A DNA stretch of 64,000 bases, from NCBI GenBank assembly GCA_020851555.1, contig JADZCM010000057.1:1-64000 (forward strand). The letters run 5' to 3'. Both the position numbers and the translations under genes were made by a program. This stretch comes from Bryobacterales bacterium (GTDB lineage: Bacteria > Acidobacteriota > Terriglobia > Bryobacterales > Bryobacteraceae). Positions within the stretch are counted from its first letter, which is position 1. Each line of letters starts with the position of its first letter. The notes under the pieces are model-generated. The model was not told the origin of the DNA and ran no database searches. It saw only the letters and a list, made by a program, of their open reading frames with translations. This document shows, in pieces, positions 1 through 8,036 of the stretch.

Positions 1-125
1 AGGCGATTGAAGAATACCTGGAGCACAACAATCAGCAACCGAAGCCGTTTGTTTGGACCGCAAGCGTGGCCAAGATTCTGGAGAAGGTCGGTCGTTGTAA
101 AGCTGTTTTAGAGACACTACACTAG
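1..125 (+). CDS. IS630-family transposase, C-terminal fragment
   Basis: An open frame enters from the left edge (first full codon at 3) and ends with TAG at 123-125, giving 40 residues. It contains KPFVWTASVAKILEK followed by VGRCKAVLETLH, which I recognise as the usual C-terminal tail of IS630-family DDE transposases, after the catalytic domain. Only the tail is visible, so whether the element is intact to the left cannot be judged. No terminal inverted repeat could be recognised between 126 and 149 because the partner end lies outside the window. The match is from memory of the family, but the tail is distinctive. Confidence 0.75.
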   Translation, partial: AIEEYLEHNNQQPKPFVWTASVAKILEKVGRCKAVLETLH

Positions 126-149
126 CCAGGGCCTGGGGGCGGCCGGCGC

Positions 150-437
150 TTACAGGTCAACCACCAGCTTGTTGACGACTTTGCTGACGCCGCGGACGCG
201 CTTCGTAATGGTCTCGGCGCGGGTCTTCTGCTTCTTGGTCTTTACCTTGCCGCTGAGAGTGACCACTCCGCCGGCGACCTCCACGCCCAGCCCGCCGCCC
301 TTGACGACTGTATCGTTCGCCAGCCGCCGGCGCACTTCGTCGTAGATCCAGTCGTCGGTGACCTTCTGCTGGGCGAAGAGCGGAGCGCAGGCGGCGGTCA
401 CAAGCGCCAGGACAAGAAACGCGGAGAGAGCGCGCAT
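150..437 (-). CDS. Secreted BON-domain protein
   Basis: This 95-aa protein has an N-terminal signal peptide (about residues 1-22, ending PLFA-QQ) and a single BON domain filling the rest. The pattern is an alpha-helical start (DDWIYDEVRRRLAND), a glycine-rich beta segment (GGVVTLSGKV) and the closing VSKVVNKLVVDL. BON domains in OsmY-like proteins bind phospholipid or hydrophobic surfaces in the periplasm or outer membrane. A Cys lies near the signal cleavage region, but the lipobox is poor, so soluble periplasmic export is more likely than lipidation. It starts one base after the era stop codon and is the last gene of the phoH-ybeY-era operon. The start ATG at 435-437 fits the signal peptide. 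Confidence 0.8.
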   Translation of the reverse strand: MRALSAFLVLALVTAACAPLFAQQKVTDDWIYDEVRRRLANDTVVKGGGLGVEVAGGVVTLSGKVKTKKQKTRAETITKRVRGVSKVVNKLVVDL

Positions 438-438
438 C

Positions 439-1365
439 TCACGGAACCTCCGGGCCGGTCATTGAACGCCAGTCTACCGCATTCAGGAACTCGGGGGACT
501 CGCGCCACTTCGGCCGGACCTTGACGAACAACTCCAGGAACACTCTGCGGCCCAGGAACGCCTCCATTTCCCGCCGCGCCGCCGTGCCGATCCGTTTGAG
601 CATCCCGCCGCCGGCGCCGATCAGAATCCCCTTCTGGCTCTCGCGTTCCAGGTAGATGGTGGCGGCGATGCGGGTCAGGTCACCGGCTTCTTTCCACTGC
701 TCGACCACCACGGCGGCCGAGTGCGGGACCTCTTCCCGCGTGGCAAACAGGATCTTCTCGCGGATGATTTCGGCGGCGAGGAAGCGTTCCGGCTGGTCCG
801 TGACGTAGTCCGGCGGGAAGTAGGCCGGCCCTTCGGGGAGCCTGCTCACGACCGCCGAGAGCACCGCCTCGATTCCCTCCCCGGTGAGCGCGGAGACCGG
901 CAGGTATTCCGCGAAGGCGTGTAACGCCCGGTAGCTCTCGATCGCTTCGAGCAGCGGCCGCTTGTCCTTGAGCCCGTCGATCTTGTTCAGAAGAAGCAGA
1001 ACGGGCGTCCGCGCGGTCTTCACGATTTCGAGCGCCCGGCGGTCCTCTTCAGCAGCGCGCCGGGTGGCGTCGGCCACGTAGAGCAGCAGGTCGCGCTGGT
1101 CCAACGCCGCCTTGACGGTTTCGAGCATCCGCCGGTTGAAGAGCGAATCGGGCTTGTGGATCCCTGGGGTGTCTACCAGCACAATCTGCGCTCCCGGGTG
1201 GTTGACCACGCCCTGTATGGACGTACGCGTGGTCTGCGGCTTGGGCGTGACGATGGCCAGTTTCATCCCGACCAGCCGGTTCAACAGGGTGGACTTGCCG
1301 GCGTTGGGCAGTCCGAGGATGGAAACGAAGCCCGATACGAAGCGGGATCCGGCCGGGGGGCTCAC
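439..1365 (-). CDS. era: GTPase Era
   Basis: Era is an essential Ras-like GTPase that binds the 3' end of 16S rRNA during small-subunit assembly. All G motifs are visible: P-loop GLPNAGKST (about residues 18-26), G3 DTPG, G4 NKID, and G5 SAL. A C-terminal KH RNA-binding domain follows, with the GxxG loop region KGILIGAGGGMLKRIG. At 308 aa it has the normal family length. The start codon is GTG (1363-1365) and overlaps the ybeY stop as GTGA, so translation is probably coupled to ybeY. The YbeY-Era neighbourhood is conserved in many bacteria and matches a shared role in ribosome maturation. Confidence 0.97.
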   Translation of the reverse strand: MSPPAGSRFVSGFVSILGLPNAGKSTLLNRLVGMKLAIVTPKPQTTRTSIQGVVNHPGAQIVLVDTPGIHKPDSLFNRRMLETVKAALDQRDLLLYVADATRRAAEEDRRALEIVKTARTPVLLLLNKIDGLKDKRPLLEAIESYRALHAFAEYLPVSALTGEGIEAVLSAVVSRLPEGPAYFPPDYVTDQPERFLAAEIIREKILFATREEVPHSAAVVVEQWKEAGDLTRIAATIYLERESQKGILIGAGGGMLKRIGTAARREMEAFLGRRVFLELFVKVRPKWRESPEFLNAVDWRSMTGPEVP

Positions 1366-1808
1366 ACGCGCGCCCGCTCGATCAGGCCCGGGGGCAGGCC
1401 CAGTTTCCGGCGCCAGCGCCTCTCGGCGCGGGCCATGCAGCCCCGGTCAGCAGCATGGTTCATTCCCAGAAGATGCAGCAGCCCGTGCAGCATGAGGATG
1501 CGAATCTCCTCGTCGAGCGAGTGCCCGAGGGCGCGCGCCTGCTCGCGCGCGCGGCCGGCCGAGATCGCCATCTCGCCGAGGAAGCCGTCCGGCCCCGGCT
1601 CCGGGAAGGAGAGGACGTCGGTGGGCTCATCCCGGCGAAGGAACTGGCGGTTCAGCCGGCGAAGTTCGCGGTCGTCGGTGATAAGGCACAGGAAGGCGCG
1701 GCCGCCCGCTACGGCGTGCTGGAGCCGGCGGGCGTACTCGGCCAGCGGACGGCGCGCCAGGGAGCGGGGCGCGCGGCGGAACAGGAGGGGGTTCTCAAGC
1801 GGGCTCAT
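1362..1808 (-). CDS. ybeY: Endoribonuclease YbeY
   Basis: YbeY is a zinc-dependent endoribonuclease for 16S rRNA 3'-end maturation and ribosome quality control. The zinc site [11 protein letters not shown], of the form Hx3Hx5H, is present near the C-terminus. The last part is GMNH where GxDH is common. The preceding TDVLSFPEP segment is also typical. I place the start at the ATG at 1806-1808, giving 148 aa. The open frame continues upstream, but that extension is a low-complexity shadow inside phoH. The gene overlaps the end of phoH by 14 nt and the start of era by 4 nt, so it is the middle gene of a tight phoH-ybeY-era operon. Confidence 0.95.
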   Translation of the reverse strand: MSPLENPLLFRRAPRSLARRPLAEYARRLQHAVAGGRAFLCLITDDRELRRLNRQFLRRDEPTDVLSFPEPGPDGFLGEMAISAGRAREQARALGHSLDEEIRILMLHGLLHLLGMNHAADRGCMARAERRWRRKLGLPPGLIERARV

Positions 1809-2820
1809 CGGACGCATCCGGCGCGGCCGCCGCGTCGCCGAGCTTGAGCTGGAGCTGCGCGCCGGCGCCCGTGTTTTCCTGGTAGCGCTCGTAAGCCTTG
1901 ACGATGCGCTGCACCAGAGGGTGGCGCACAACGTCGCGCTCGTCGAAGTAGATGAAGCGCATCCCGTCGACACCGCGCAGCACCTCGACGGCCTCCAGCA
2001 GGCCGCTGCGCTTGCCGGCGGGCAAGTCGATCTGGGTGACGTCCCCGGTCACCACCATCTTGGAGTTCCATCCCTGCCGCGTCAGGATCATCTTCATCTG
2101 TTCGGGGGTGCAATTCTGGGCCTCGTCCATGATGATGAAGCTGTCGTTCAGGGTGCGGCCGCGCATGAAGGCGAGCGGGGCGACCTCGATCACCGAGCGC
2201 TCCAGGAACTTGTCCACCTTCTCCACTTCGAGCATGTCGTAGAGAGCGTCGTAGAGCGGGCGCAGGTAGGGGTCTACCTTCTCCTGAAGCGTGCCGGGGA
2301 GAAAGCCCAGCCGCTCGCCGGCTTCCACGGCCGGCCGGGTGAGAATGATGCGGCTGACGCGCTTGGCCACCAGCGCGGAGACGCCCATGGCCACGGCGAG
2401 GTAGGTCTTGCCGGTGCCCGCGGGACCGATTCCGAAAACCAGGTCGTTGCGCTCGATGGCCTCGAGGTAGCGGCGCTGGTTTACGCTCTTGGGAGCGATG
2501 GGCTTCTTTCCGAAGTTGCGCTGCCTGCCGCTGGAGACCAGGTCGCGAAGGGAGACCTCCGGATCCTCGGTCACCACGCGGAGGTAGGAGTTGACGTCGC
2601 CGTTGGTGAAGCGGTGGCCGGCCTTCACCAGGGAAACGTAGTCTTCCAGGATATCCTCGACGCGGGCGACATCGGCTTCTTCGCCCTCGATTTCCAGGCT
2701 GTCGGCCAGCAACTGGATGCGTACGTTCAGATTGTTTTCAAGCAGCCGGACGTTTTCATCGCGGGTACCGAACAGGGATTCGATCCCCCGGCTGATTTCG
2801 ACACTCGTCTTGGTCTTCAA
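1795..2820 (-). CDS. phoH: PhoH-like ATPase
   Basis: This is a cytoplasmic P-loop ATPase of the PhoH/YbeZ family, generally linked to YbeY and RNA metabolism. Walker A GPAGTGKT and Walker B IIMDEAQN are clear, and the sensor region [12 protein letters not shown] follows. The N-terminal KH-like segment (about residues 1-100) includes [19 protein letters not shown] choose a TTG start at 2818-2820 (341 aa), because upstream residues are proline- and arginine-rich and do not resemble the family. No good Shine-Dalgarno sequence sits before this TTG (a GGAGG lies 13 nt away). It overlaps the stop of a short upstream ORF as TTGA, which could explain initiation by coupling. Confidence 0.93.
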   Translation of the reverse strand: MKTKTSVEISRGIESLFGTRDENVRLLENNLNVRIQLLADSLEIEGEEADVARVEDILEDYVSLVKAGHRFTNGDVNSYLRVVTEDPEVSLRDLVSSGRQRNFGKKPIAPKSVNQRRYLEAIERNDLVFGIGPAGTGKTYLAVAMGVSALVAKRVSRIILTRPAVEAGERLGFLPGTLQEKVDPYLRPLYDALYDMLEVEKVDKFLERSVIEVAPLAFMRGRTLNDSFIIMDEAQNCTPEQMKMILTRQGWNSKMVVTGDVTQIDLPAGKRSGLLEAVEVLRGVDGMRFIYFDERDVVRHPLVQRIVKAYERYQENTGAGAQLQLKLGDAAAAPDASDEPA

Positions 2821-2933
2821 TAGAATCCCGGCGCCTCCACGGGGCTTGACTGGCGAGGTAGGGCGGAAGACCGGCACGGGGCGGCCTTGGGAGCTTGGGC
2901 GCTTGCCGTCCGCGTGCGCGCGGTCATCAACAT
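2817..2933 (-). CDS. Possible leaderless 38-aa upstream ORF coupled to phoH
   Basis: An ATG at 2931-2933 opens a 38-codon frame ([16 protein letters not shown] at the start, EAPGFY at the end) that stops with TGA overlapping the phoH TTG start as TTGA. A TATACT box ends 8 nt upstream of the ATG, so the transcript would begin at or next to this codon. The peptide is not recognisable and is rich in Ala, Arg, Ser and Pro, so any function is probably in cis, delivering ribosomes to phoH. This is inference from spacing. The ORF could also be chance sequence in a GC-rich leader. Confidence 0.35.
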   Translation of the reverse strand: MLMTARTRTASAQAPKAAPCRSSALPRQSSPVEAPGFY

Positions 2934-2941
2934 CCACCCGC

Positions 2942-2947
2942 AGTATA
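2942..2947 (-). promoter_or_regulatory. Putative -10 box of the phoH-ybeY-era operon
   Basis: On the minus strand the sequence reads TATACT, a 5/6 match to the sigma-70 -10 consensus. The hexamer 17 bp further upstream (2965-2970) reads TTTCCG, a poor -35. It is the only good -10 in the 261-bp gap between phoH and the divergent DinB gene. Confidence 0.45.
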
Positions 2948-3053
2948 CCAAGGTTCGCCGGCGGCGGAAACGGGTTTGCGGATAGCGGACAGGCGCGGGC
3001 AAGCCGGTGGAAGTCCGCCGGACACGGCGGTCCTTTTCTACCGGTGTAACTGC

Positions 3054-3059
3054 TATGCT
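3054..3059 (+). promoter_or_regulatory. Putative extended -10 box of the DinB gene
   Basis: TGCTATGCT (3051-3059) combines a TGn extension with TATGCT, 22 nt before the ATG. The -35 region (about 3031-3036) is not recognisable, as expected for an extended -10 promoter. Confidence 0.4.
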
Positions 3060-3081
3060 GGCATCCACGGGAGGAGGCATC

Positions 3082-3606
3082 ATGAATTGGACCGAACTGT
3101 TGAAGGCCGAAATCGAGACTACTTACGCCGGTACGGAGCGGCTCCTGGATAAGGTCGACGCCGACAGCCTGAACTGGAAGCCCGCCACCGGCGGCAATTG
3201 GATGACCGTCGGGCAACTCCTGCTGCATACTGCCGGCGCCTGCGGCGCGGTCTGCAAAGGCTTCGTCACGGGGGACTGGGGCATGCCGGAGGGCGCGAAA
3301 CTGGAGGATCTCCCGCCCGAAGAGATGCTGCCGCCCGCCGAGAAGCTGCCGGCTGCCGGAAGCGTGAGAGAGGCCAAGGAACTTCTGGCGGCGGACAAGG
3401 TTCTGGCGCTGAAGATGATCGACCAGGCGGGTGAGAAGGACCTGGCCGGCCGCATCACGGCCGCGCCCTGGGCTCCGGAGTTGAAGTGCCCGCTTGGCCG
3501 GCACCTGCTCCGCATGGTTCAGCACCTTGGCAGCCACAAGGCGCAGTTGTTTTACTACCTGAAGCTGCAAGGCAAACCCGTGGATACCGGCGACCTCTGG
3601 GGTTAG
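3082..3606 (+). CDS. DinB-superfamily protein
   Basis: This 174-aa protein has the DinB/YfiT four-helix-bundle pattern. A histidine in the first helices ([10 protein letters not shown]) and a late HLGSH motif (HxxxH, about residues 149-153) can form the metal-binding triad of this family. Members include damage-inducible proteins and metal-dependent thiol transferases (bacillithiol or mycothiol S-transferases), but many have no known substrate, so function is left open. The start ATG at 3082 is preceded by a strong GAGGAGG at 3071-3077. The frame extends upstream to 3007, but the extension lacks this ribosome-binding site and does not resemble the family. It stands alone, divergent from phoH. 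Confidence 0.85.
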   Translation: MNWTELLKAEIETTYAGTERLLDKVDADSLNWKPATGGNWMTVGQLLLHTAGACGAVCKGFVTGDWGMPEGAKLEDLPPEEMLPPAEKLPAAGSVREAKELLAADKVLALKMIDQAGEKDLAGRITAAPWAPELKCPLGRHLLRMVQHLGSHKAQLFYYLKLQGKPVDTGDLWG

Positions 3607-3784
3607 CAAGGGTGAAGACCGGCGGCCGCCTTCCACCCCCGCGGCCCGGTTGAGACTCCGTTCAGTGAGGCGCGGCAGGTGATCGACCGGCGCCGCGTGT
3701 GGGGCGGCCTCCCCACAACGTTGGGCGTACTTGTGAAACAGCACACCAGCACCGGCCTTGCTCGCGGGCTCCCGGCACGCGGGC

Positions 3785-3790
3785 TATAAT
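3785..3790 (+). promoter_or_regulatory. Putative -10 box of glnE
   Basis: A perfect TATAAT lies 31 nt upstream of the glnE ATG. The nearest TTG-type hexamer (TTGCTC, 3758-3763) is 21 bp away, too far for a standard spacer, so only the -10 is supported. Confidence 0.45.
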
Positions 3791-3821
3791 CGCACTCGGA
3801 GATGGTGTCCCTGCCCGCACG

Positions 3822-6710
3822 ATGAAGCGTCTGCTCGAGAAGATAGGCTACCGGGATCCCGCGCGCGCGGCCGCCGTGGTCGAGCGGCTGGCGCGCGCCG
3901 TTCCCGCCGAGGTCCAGACGGGGATGCGTTCCCTGCTGATGGCCTCTCCCGATCCCGACCAGGCCATCCACATGCTGGTCCGGCTGCAAGAGGAGCGGCC
4001 GGAGGCGTTCTACCGGCTTACGGCTTCGGTCGCGGGGCTGCCGTTCCTCATCTCGGTCTTCTCCTATAGCCGGTTCCTCTCGGAGGCCGTGCTGCGGAGC
4101 CCGGAGTGGCTGGAGGAACTCACCCGGGCGGACGACATGGACCGCGTGCTCTCCCAAGAGGAGTACGGCGCCCGCCTGGAGGCCCAACTGGAGAAGGAGC
4201 GGTTTCTGGATCCGGCAGCGGCCGGCCCGCCTTCCACGCTGTCTCTGGCATCCTTCCGGCGCCGCCAGTTGCTGCGAATCCTGCTGCGCGACGTGCAGGG
4301 GTATTGCACGCTGACCGAGACCACGGAGGAGCTCTCCAATCTCGCCGACGCCATCCTGGAGGTGACCTGCCAGGCCGTGTTGCGTGAGCTCGAGCAGCGC
4401 TTCGGCCCCCGGCGGGCGTGCAGCTTCGCGGTGATCTCGCTCGGCAAGCTGGGCGGCAGGGAGCTGAACTACAGCTCCGACATCGACCTGATGTTCGTGC
4501 ACGGAGGCGGAGCGGCGGAGGACGCGGAGCAGGCCGCCCACCACGATTTCTTCCGCAGGCTCACGAACCGGGTGCTGGATCTGCTCTCGGCGTACAGCAC
4601 GGAGGGGCGGTGCTACCGCGTGGACTTGCGCCTCAGGCCGGACGGACGGCAGGGGGACGTCTGCATCTCGCTGGACGCGGCGCGCAAGTACTACCAGGAA
4701 CGGGCGCGGGACTGGGAACTTCAGATGCTCATCAAGGCGCGCGTCTCGGCCGGGGATCGCGAGCTCGGGCGCGCCCTGCTCGAATCGGCGGAGACGCGGA
4801 TCTATTCGACGAGCCTGGACTTCTCGGCCCTCGAATCGATGAGCGCCACCCGCGAGCGCATCAATGAAAGAGTCGCGGCAAGGGCGGGCCGGCAAACGGG
4901 CCTGGACATCAAGCTGGCGCGCGGCGGCATCCGGGACATCGAGTTCCTGGTGCAGTGCCTCCAGCGTCTGCACGGCGGCCGGGAGCCGTGGGTGCGGCAC
5001 GGCGGGACGCTGCTCGCTCTGTTCCGGCTGCGGGACAAGAGCCTGCTGTCCGACGCCGAGTACTCGAAGCTGGCCTCGGCCTACCAGTTTCTCCGGACCC
5101 TGGAGCACCGGCTGCAATTCGAGGAAGACCTCCAGGTACACACCCTGCCGCGGGAACTGGAGGACCTGGAGTCTCTGGCACTCAAGATGCCGCCAGGCGT
5201 GATCGGCGGGGCCGCCTCCGCCGAGACCCTGCTGCAACAACTGAACCAGCACCTGGAGGAGGTGCAGGAGCTGTATGAGCGCGTGATACACGCCCAGCAG
5301 CCGATGTACTACGGCGCCGCCGCTTCGGACATTCCGGAAGCCTGGCCGGACCGGGCCGCGGCCGCCGTGCCGGAGACTCCTTCGAGCAACCTGCTGCGGT
5401 TCCTGGATCAGAGGGCGCCGCGCCTGGCCAGGCTGATCGCAACGCAGGGCGTGCGCAGGGGCCGGAAGCACCTGGAGCACTTCCTGGAGTTGATTCTCCC
5501 CCACACCCAGTGGCTGGAGAGGCTGGACGGAGACGCGGAACTGGCGTCCCGGGCGCTGGACCTTTTCGAGCACAGCCCGTACTTCGCCGACCAGATGATT
5601 CGAAGCCCGGAGTTGCTGGACGAGTTGGGCACGCTCGGAACCGCCGCCGGGATGGCGGCTTCGAGCGCCGACGGCATCGACGAATTGCGGCGGTTTTTCC
5701 AGCGGGACATGCTGCGCATACAGGCCGAGAGCATTTGCCTGCGAACGCCTATCTTCACCACGCTGGAGCAGACCTCGGAACTGGCCGACATCGCGCTGCG
5801 GACCGCCTACCGGCTGGCCGCGGCGGAGGTGGCCGCTTCGAAGCCGCCACGGAGCGCCGGATACACGCCGGGCGGCCAACTGCTGACGATCGCCCTCGGC
5901 CGGCTCGGGATGCGCGAGTTCGACCTGGCCAGCGACGCGGACCTGGTGTTCGTGCTGGCTGACGAAGACCGGGCCGAGATGCCGTTCTGGACCCGCGTGG
6001 CGGAGCGGATGATCGACCTGGTGACGGCCTACACGGGCTACGGCGTGATCTTCGCGGTGGATACGCGGCTGCGGCCAAACGGGAGGGCGGGCCCGCTGGT
6101 GCAGACGGAGAGCGGCTACACGGAGTACTTCACCAAGTCGGCGGAGGCCTGGGAGGGGATCACTTACATGAAGTCGCGGGCCGTGGCCGGGGACACGGAG
6201 CGCGCCACCAGGTTCCTGCAATCTCTCCAGGATGTGGACTGGAGACGGCACGGGCAGGGGGGACGCTCCCGCAAGGCGCTGGTGGAGATGCGGGCCAGGC
6301 TGGAGAGGGAACAGGGACCGCTAAACCCGCTCAAAGCCGGGCGCGGCGGATACTACGACATCGACTTCGCGCTGATGTACCTGCGGCTGAGAGGCGCGGG
6401 CATCTTCTACAAGTTCCTCAATACGCCGGCGCGCATCGACGTAATCGAGAAGATGGGGCACCTGGAGGCCGCCGACGCCGAGTTTCTGCGGGACGCGGCC
6501 ACGTTCTATCGCGCCGTGGATCACGGGCTGAGGGTGAGCACGGGGCACACCGAAGGCGATCTGCCGGGCTCGCCGTCGCAACTCGAAAACCTGACCGAAC
6601 TGATCGGCCGCTGGACTCCGGACCACCTGCGCAATCAGCCGCTGGACGTCGAACTGGCGCAGATCCAGGCGCGGACGCGGGAGTACTTTAACCGGCTGTT
6701 CACGGGGTAG
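3822..6710 (+). CDS. glnE: Bifunctional glutamine synthetase adenylyltransferase / adenylyl-removase
   Basis: GlnE controls glutamine synthetase by adding and removing AMP on a tyrosine, under PII control. The 962-aa length and two-domain layout fit the family. The first nucleotidyltransferase motif is GKLGGRELNYSSDIDLMF (near residue 208); the second is GRLGMREFDLASDADLVF (near residue 693), where GG has become GM but the paired Asp residues remain. The usual C-terminal helical region ends at residue 962. I take the ATG at 3822 because the family starts with a short helical segment (MKRLLEKIGYRDP); an upstream in-frame extension crosses the putative promoter. No glnA, glnB or amt gene is nearby, so regulation acts in trans. 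Confidence 0.95.
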   Translation: MKRLLEKIGYRDPARAAAVVERLARAVPAEVQTGMRSLLMASPDPDQAIHMLVRLQEERPEAFYRLTASVAGLPFLISVFSYSRFLSEAVLRSPEWLEELTRADDMDRVLSQEEYGARLEAQLEKERFLDPAAAGPPSTLSLASFRRRQLLRILLRDVQGYCTLTETTEELSNLADAILEVTCQAVLRELEQRFGPRRACSFAVISLGKLGGRELNYSSDIDLMFVHGGGAAEDAEQAAHHDFFRRLTNRVLDLLSAYSTEGRCYRVDLRLRPDGRQGDVCISLDAARKYYQERARDWELQMLIKARVSAGDRELGRALLESAETRIYSTSLDFSALESMSATRERINERVAARAGRQTGLDIKLARGGIRDIEFLVQCLQRLHGGREPWVRHGGTLLALFRLRDKSLLSDAEYSKLASAYQFLRTLEHRLQFEEDLQVHTLPRELEDLESLALKMPPGVIGGAASAETLLQQLNQHLEEVQELYERVIHAQQPMYYGAAASDIPEAWPDRAAAAVPETPSSNLLRFLDQRAPRLARLIATQGVRRGRKHLEHFLELILPHTQWLERLDGDAELASRALDLFEHSPYFADQMIRSPELLDELGTLGTAAGMAASSADGIDELRRFFQRDMLRIQAESICLRTPIFTTLEQTSELADIALRTAYRLAAAEVAASKPPRSAGYTPGGQLLTIALGRLGMREFDLASDADLVFVLADEDRAEMPFWTRVAERMIDLVTAYTGYGVIFAVDTRLRPNGRAGPLVQTESGYTEYFTKSAEAWEGITYMKSRAVAGDTERATRFLQSLQDVDWRRHGQGGRSRKALVEMRARLEREQGPLNPLKAGRGGYYDIDFALMYLRLRGAGIFYKFLNTPARIDVIEKMGHLEAADAEFLRDAATFYRAVDHGLRVSTGHTEGDLPGSPSQLENLTELIGRWTPDHLRNQPLDVELAQIQARTREYFNRLFTG

Positions 6711-6750
6711 CCGGACATGGCTGGCGGCAGCGCGCATCCCACGGATTCAG

Positions 6751-7362
6751 TCAGCGGCAGATGGGGCGCCGCAGCAGCGTCTTCAGCTTTTCGGGCTTCG
6801 TGCGGCGCGGGTCGGAGAAGTAGATCTCGTGGTGCTTCCCGGTCAGTTGATAGCCCTGCGCCGCGGCAAATTCCTGCATCTTCCCGATGGTCCGCTCCTC
6901 CTCGGAGTACGGGCCGATGTGCATCATCTGAACGGCCTTGCCCTCGCGCCAGCTTTCCAGCCGGAGGTTATCAACGCAGGCCAGCCCCTTCTTCTCCTTC
7001 GCCTTCTTCTTTGCGGCGCGGACCATGGCCGCGGTGATCACGTCCGGCTGCGCGATCATGAGCGTCCACTTCCAGCCGGTCCTGCTGGTTTCGCTCAGAG
7101 CGCCGGTATCCGACCACCAGAGGCAGTCCAGGGCCATCACCGGGTAGTCGATCTGCTCCGGCCCCATCTTCAAGGTGAACTTGAGCGTGTAGGCGACACT
7201 GTACAGCGCCTCGATGGCGCGCTGGAAATCCGGGTTCGTGTCCGGGTCTCCCTGGCCGTCGAGCATCAGGTATTTCCGTTTGGGGACGTCCACGAGTGAC
7301 GGCCGGCGCGCCGAAGCTGTGTAGAACTGTTTCCAGTCCTTTTTCAAGTCGATCTTCCGCAT
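6751..7362 (-). CDS. GyrI-like small-molecule-binding protein
   Basis: This 203-aa cytoplasmic protein matches the stand-alone GyrI-like / SBD family. Characteristic segments are KKDWKQFYTASARRPSLVDV at the start, the YLMLDGQGDP turn, the core KMGPEQIDYPVMALDCLWW, and the later MHIGPYSEEERTIGKM with EIYFSDPRRTKPEKLKTLLR at the end. The fold is the effector-binding half of AraC- and MerR-type regulators; stand-alone versions bind or hydrolyse small hydrophobic ligands, but the ligand here is unknown. No DNA-binding domain is present. The ATG at 7360-7362 has GGAGAG just upstream. An upstream extension of the frame runs into the divergent gene and is unlikely. Confidence 0.8.
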   Translation of the reverse strand: MRKIDLKKDWKQFYTASARRPSLVDVPKRKYLMLDGQGDPDTNPDFQRAIEALYSVAYTLKFTLKMGPEQIDYPVMALDCLWWSDTGALSETSRTGWKWTLMIAQPDVITAAMVRAAKKKAKEKKGLACVDNLRLESWREGKAVQMMHIGPYSEEERTIGKMQEFAAAQGYQLTGKHHEIYFSDPRRTKPEKLKTLLRRPICR

Positions 7363-7382
7363 ACTGCTCTCCGTGACTTGGG

Positions 7383-8036
7383 ATGATGCAGCAACTATTA
7401 TGGAATTTGACGATCTTCCCGCGCTTCCGGGGCCTGTTGGCGGCTGTGGCATGCACGGCGGGGTGCCTGTGCGCGCAGGTGATCGAGTTTGAATCCGGCG
7501 GCCTGAAGTACCAGACTCTTTCCAAAAGCGGACTGACCATCATGTACGCCCACCTGCCGGTACAGGTGCGGGAGTATGTTATCGTGCAAGCCACCGTCAC
7601 CAACGGCTCGCAGTCGGTGGTCACGATCCGGCCCGAGAATTTCGTGCTCCGGCTGGCGGGCGGCCGTGATGTACGCGCCGGGGCCGCCTCGGCGGTGGTA
7701 TCGGACTTCCTGGCGCGGGCGGGCCGCAACGACGTCATCCGCCTGGTCTCCACCTACGAGGTGGGGCTTTACGGCCTGTCGCGGTTCCGCTCGACCAACG
7801 GGTATGAGCAGCGGCGGCAATCGGCCCTGGCGGAAGTAACCTCCACCCGCCTCCGGGCGGCTGCCGCGGCTTCGGCCATCGTTTTCGTGGAGGTGAAGCT
7901 GGCGCCGGGCGACTCGACCGACGGCGCGCTCTTCTTCCCGACACGGGGCGTCCCGCTCCTGGGCAGCCGGCTGCGCGTGGCGGCGGCCGGCCAATCGTTC
8001 GAGTTCCTGCCGGAGAGCGTGGAGCCGGCGCGTTGA
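7383..8036 (+). CDS. Secreted protein of unknown function
   Basis: This 217-aa protein has an N-terminal hydrophobic signal segment (LLAAVACTAGCLCAQ, about residues 18-32), so it is exported and may be lipidated (a Cys lies near the cleavage site). The mature part looks like a beta-sandwich with alternating short hydrophobic strands (REYVIVQATVTNGSQSVVTI, AIVFVEVKLAP). I do not recognise the family. The start lies only 20 nt from the divergent GyrI-like start and has no clear ribosome-binding site; either of two adjacent ATGs could be used. Its stop overlaps the start of the PHP gene as TTGA, suggesting a two-gene operon. Confidence 0.65.
   Translation: MMQQLLWNLTIFPRFRGLLAAVACTAGCLCAQVIEFESGGLKYQTLSKSGLTIMYAHLPVQVREYVIVQATVTNGSQSVVTIRPENFVLRLAGGRDVRAGAASAVVSDFLARAGRNDVIRLVSTYEVGLYGLSRFRSTNGYEQRRQSALAEVTSTRLRAAAAASAIVFVEVKLAPGDSTDGALFFPTRGVPLLGSRLRVAAAGQSFEFLPESVEPAR

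Noticed and set aside
3802-3825. Seven-codon frame ending in ATGA overlap with the glnE start
   Set aside because: Resembles the phoH arrangement, but it is too short to separate from chance, and its ATG does not sit at the expected 6-nt distance from the TATAAT.
3603-6251. Long minus-strand open frame opposite glnE
   Set aside because: It is antisense to a fully conserved GlnE, has no recognisable domain, and its composition (Arg, Pro, Gln, His rich) is typical of GC-rich shadow frames.
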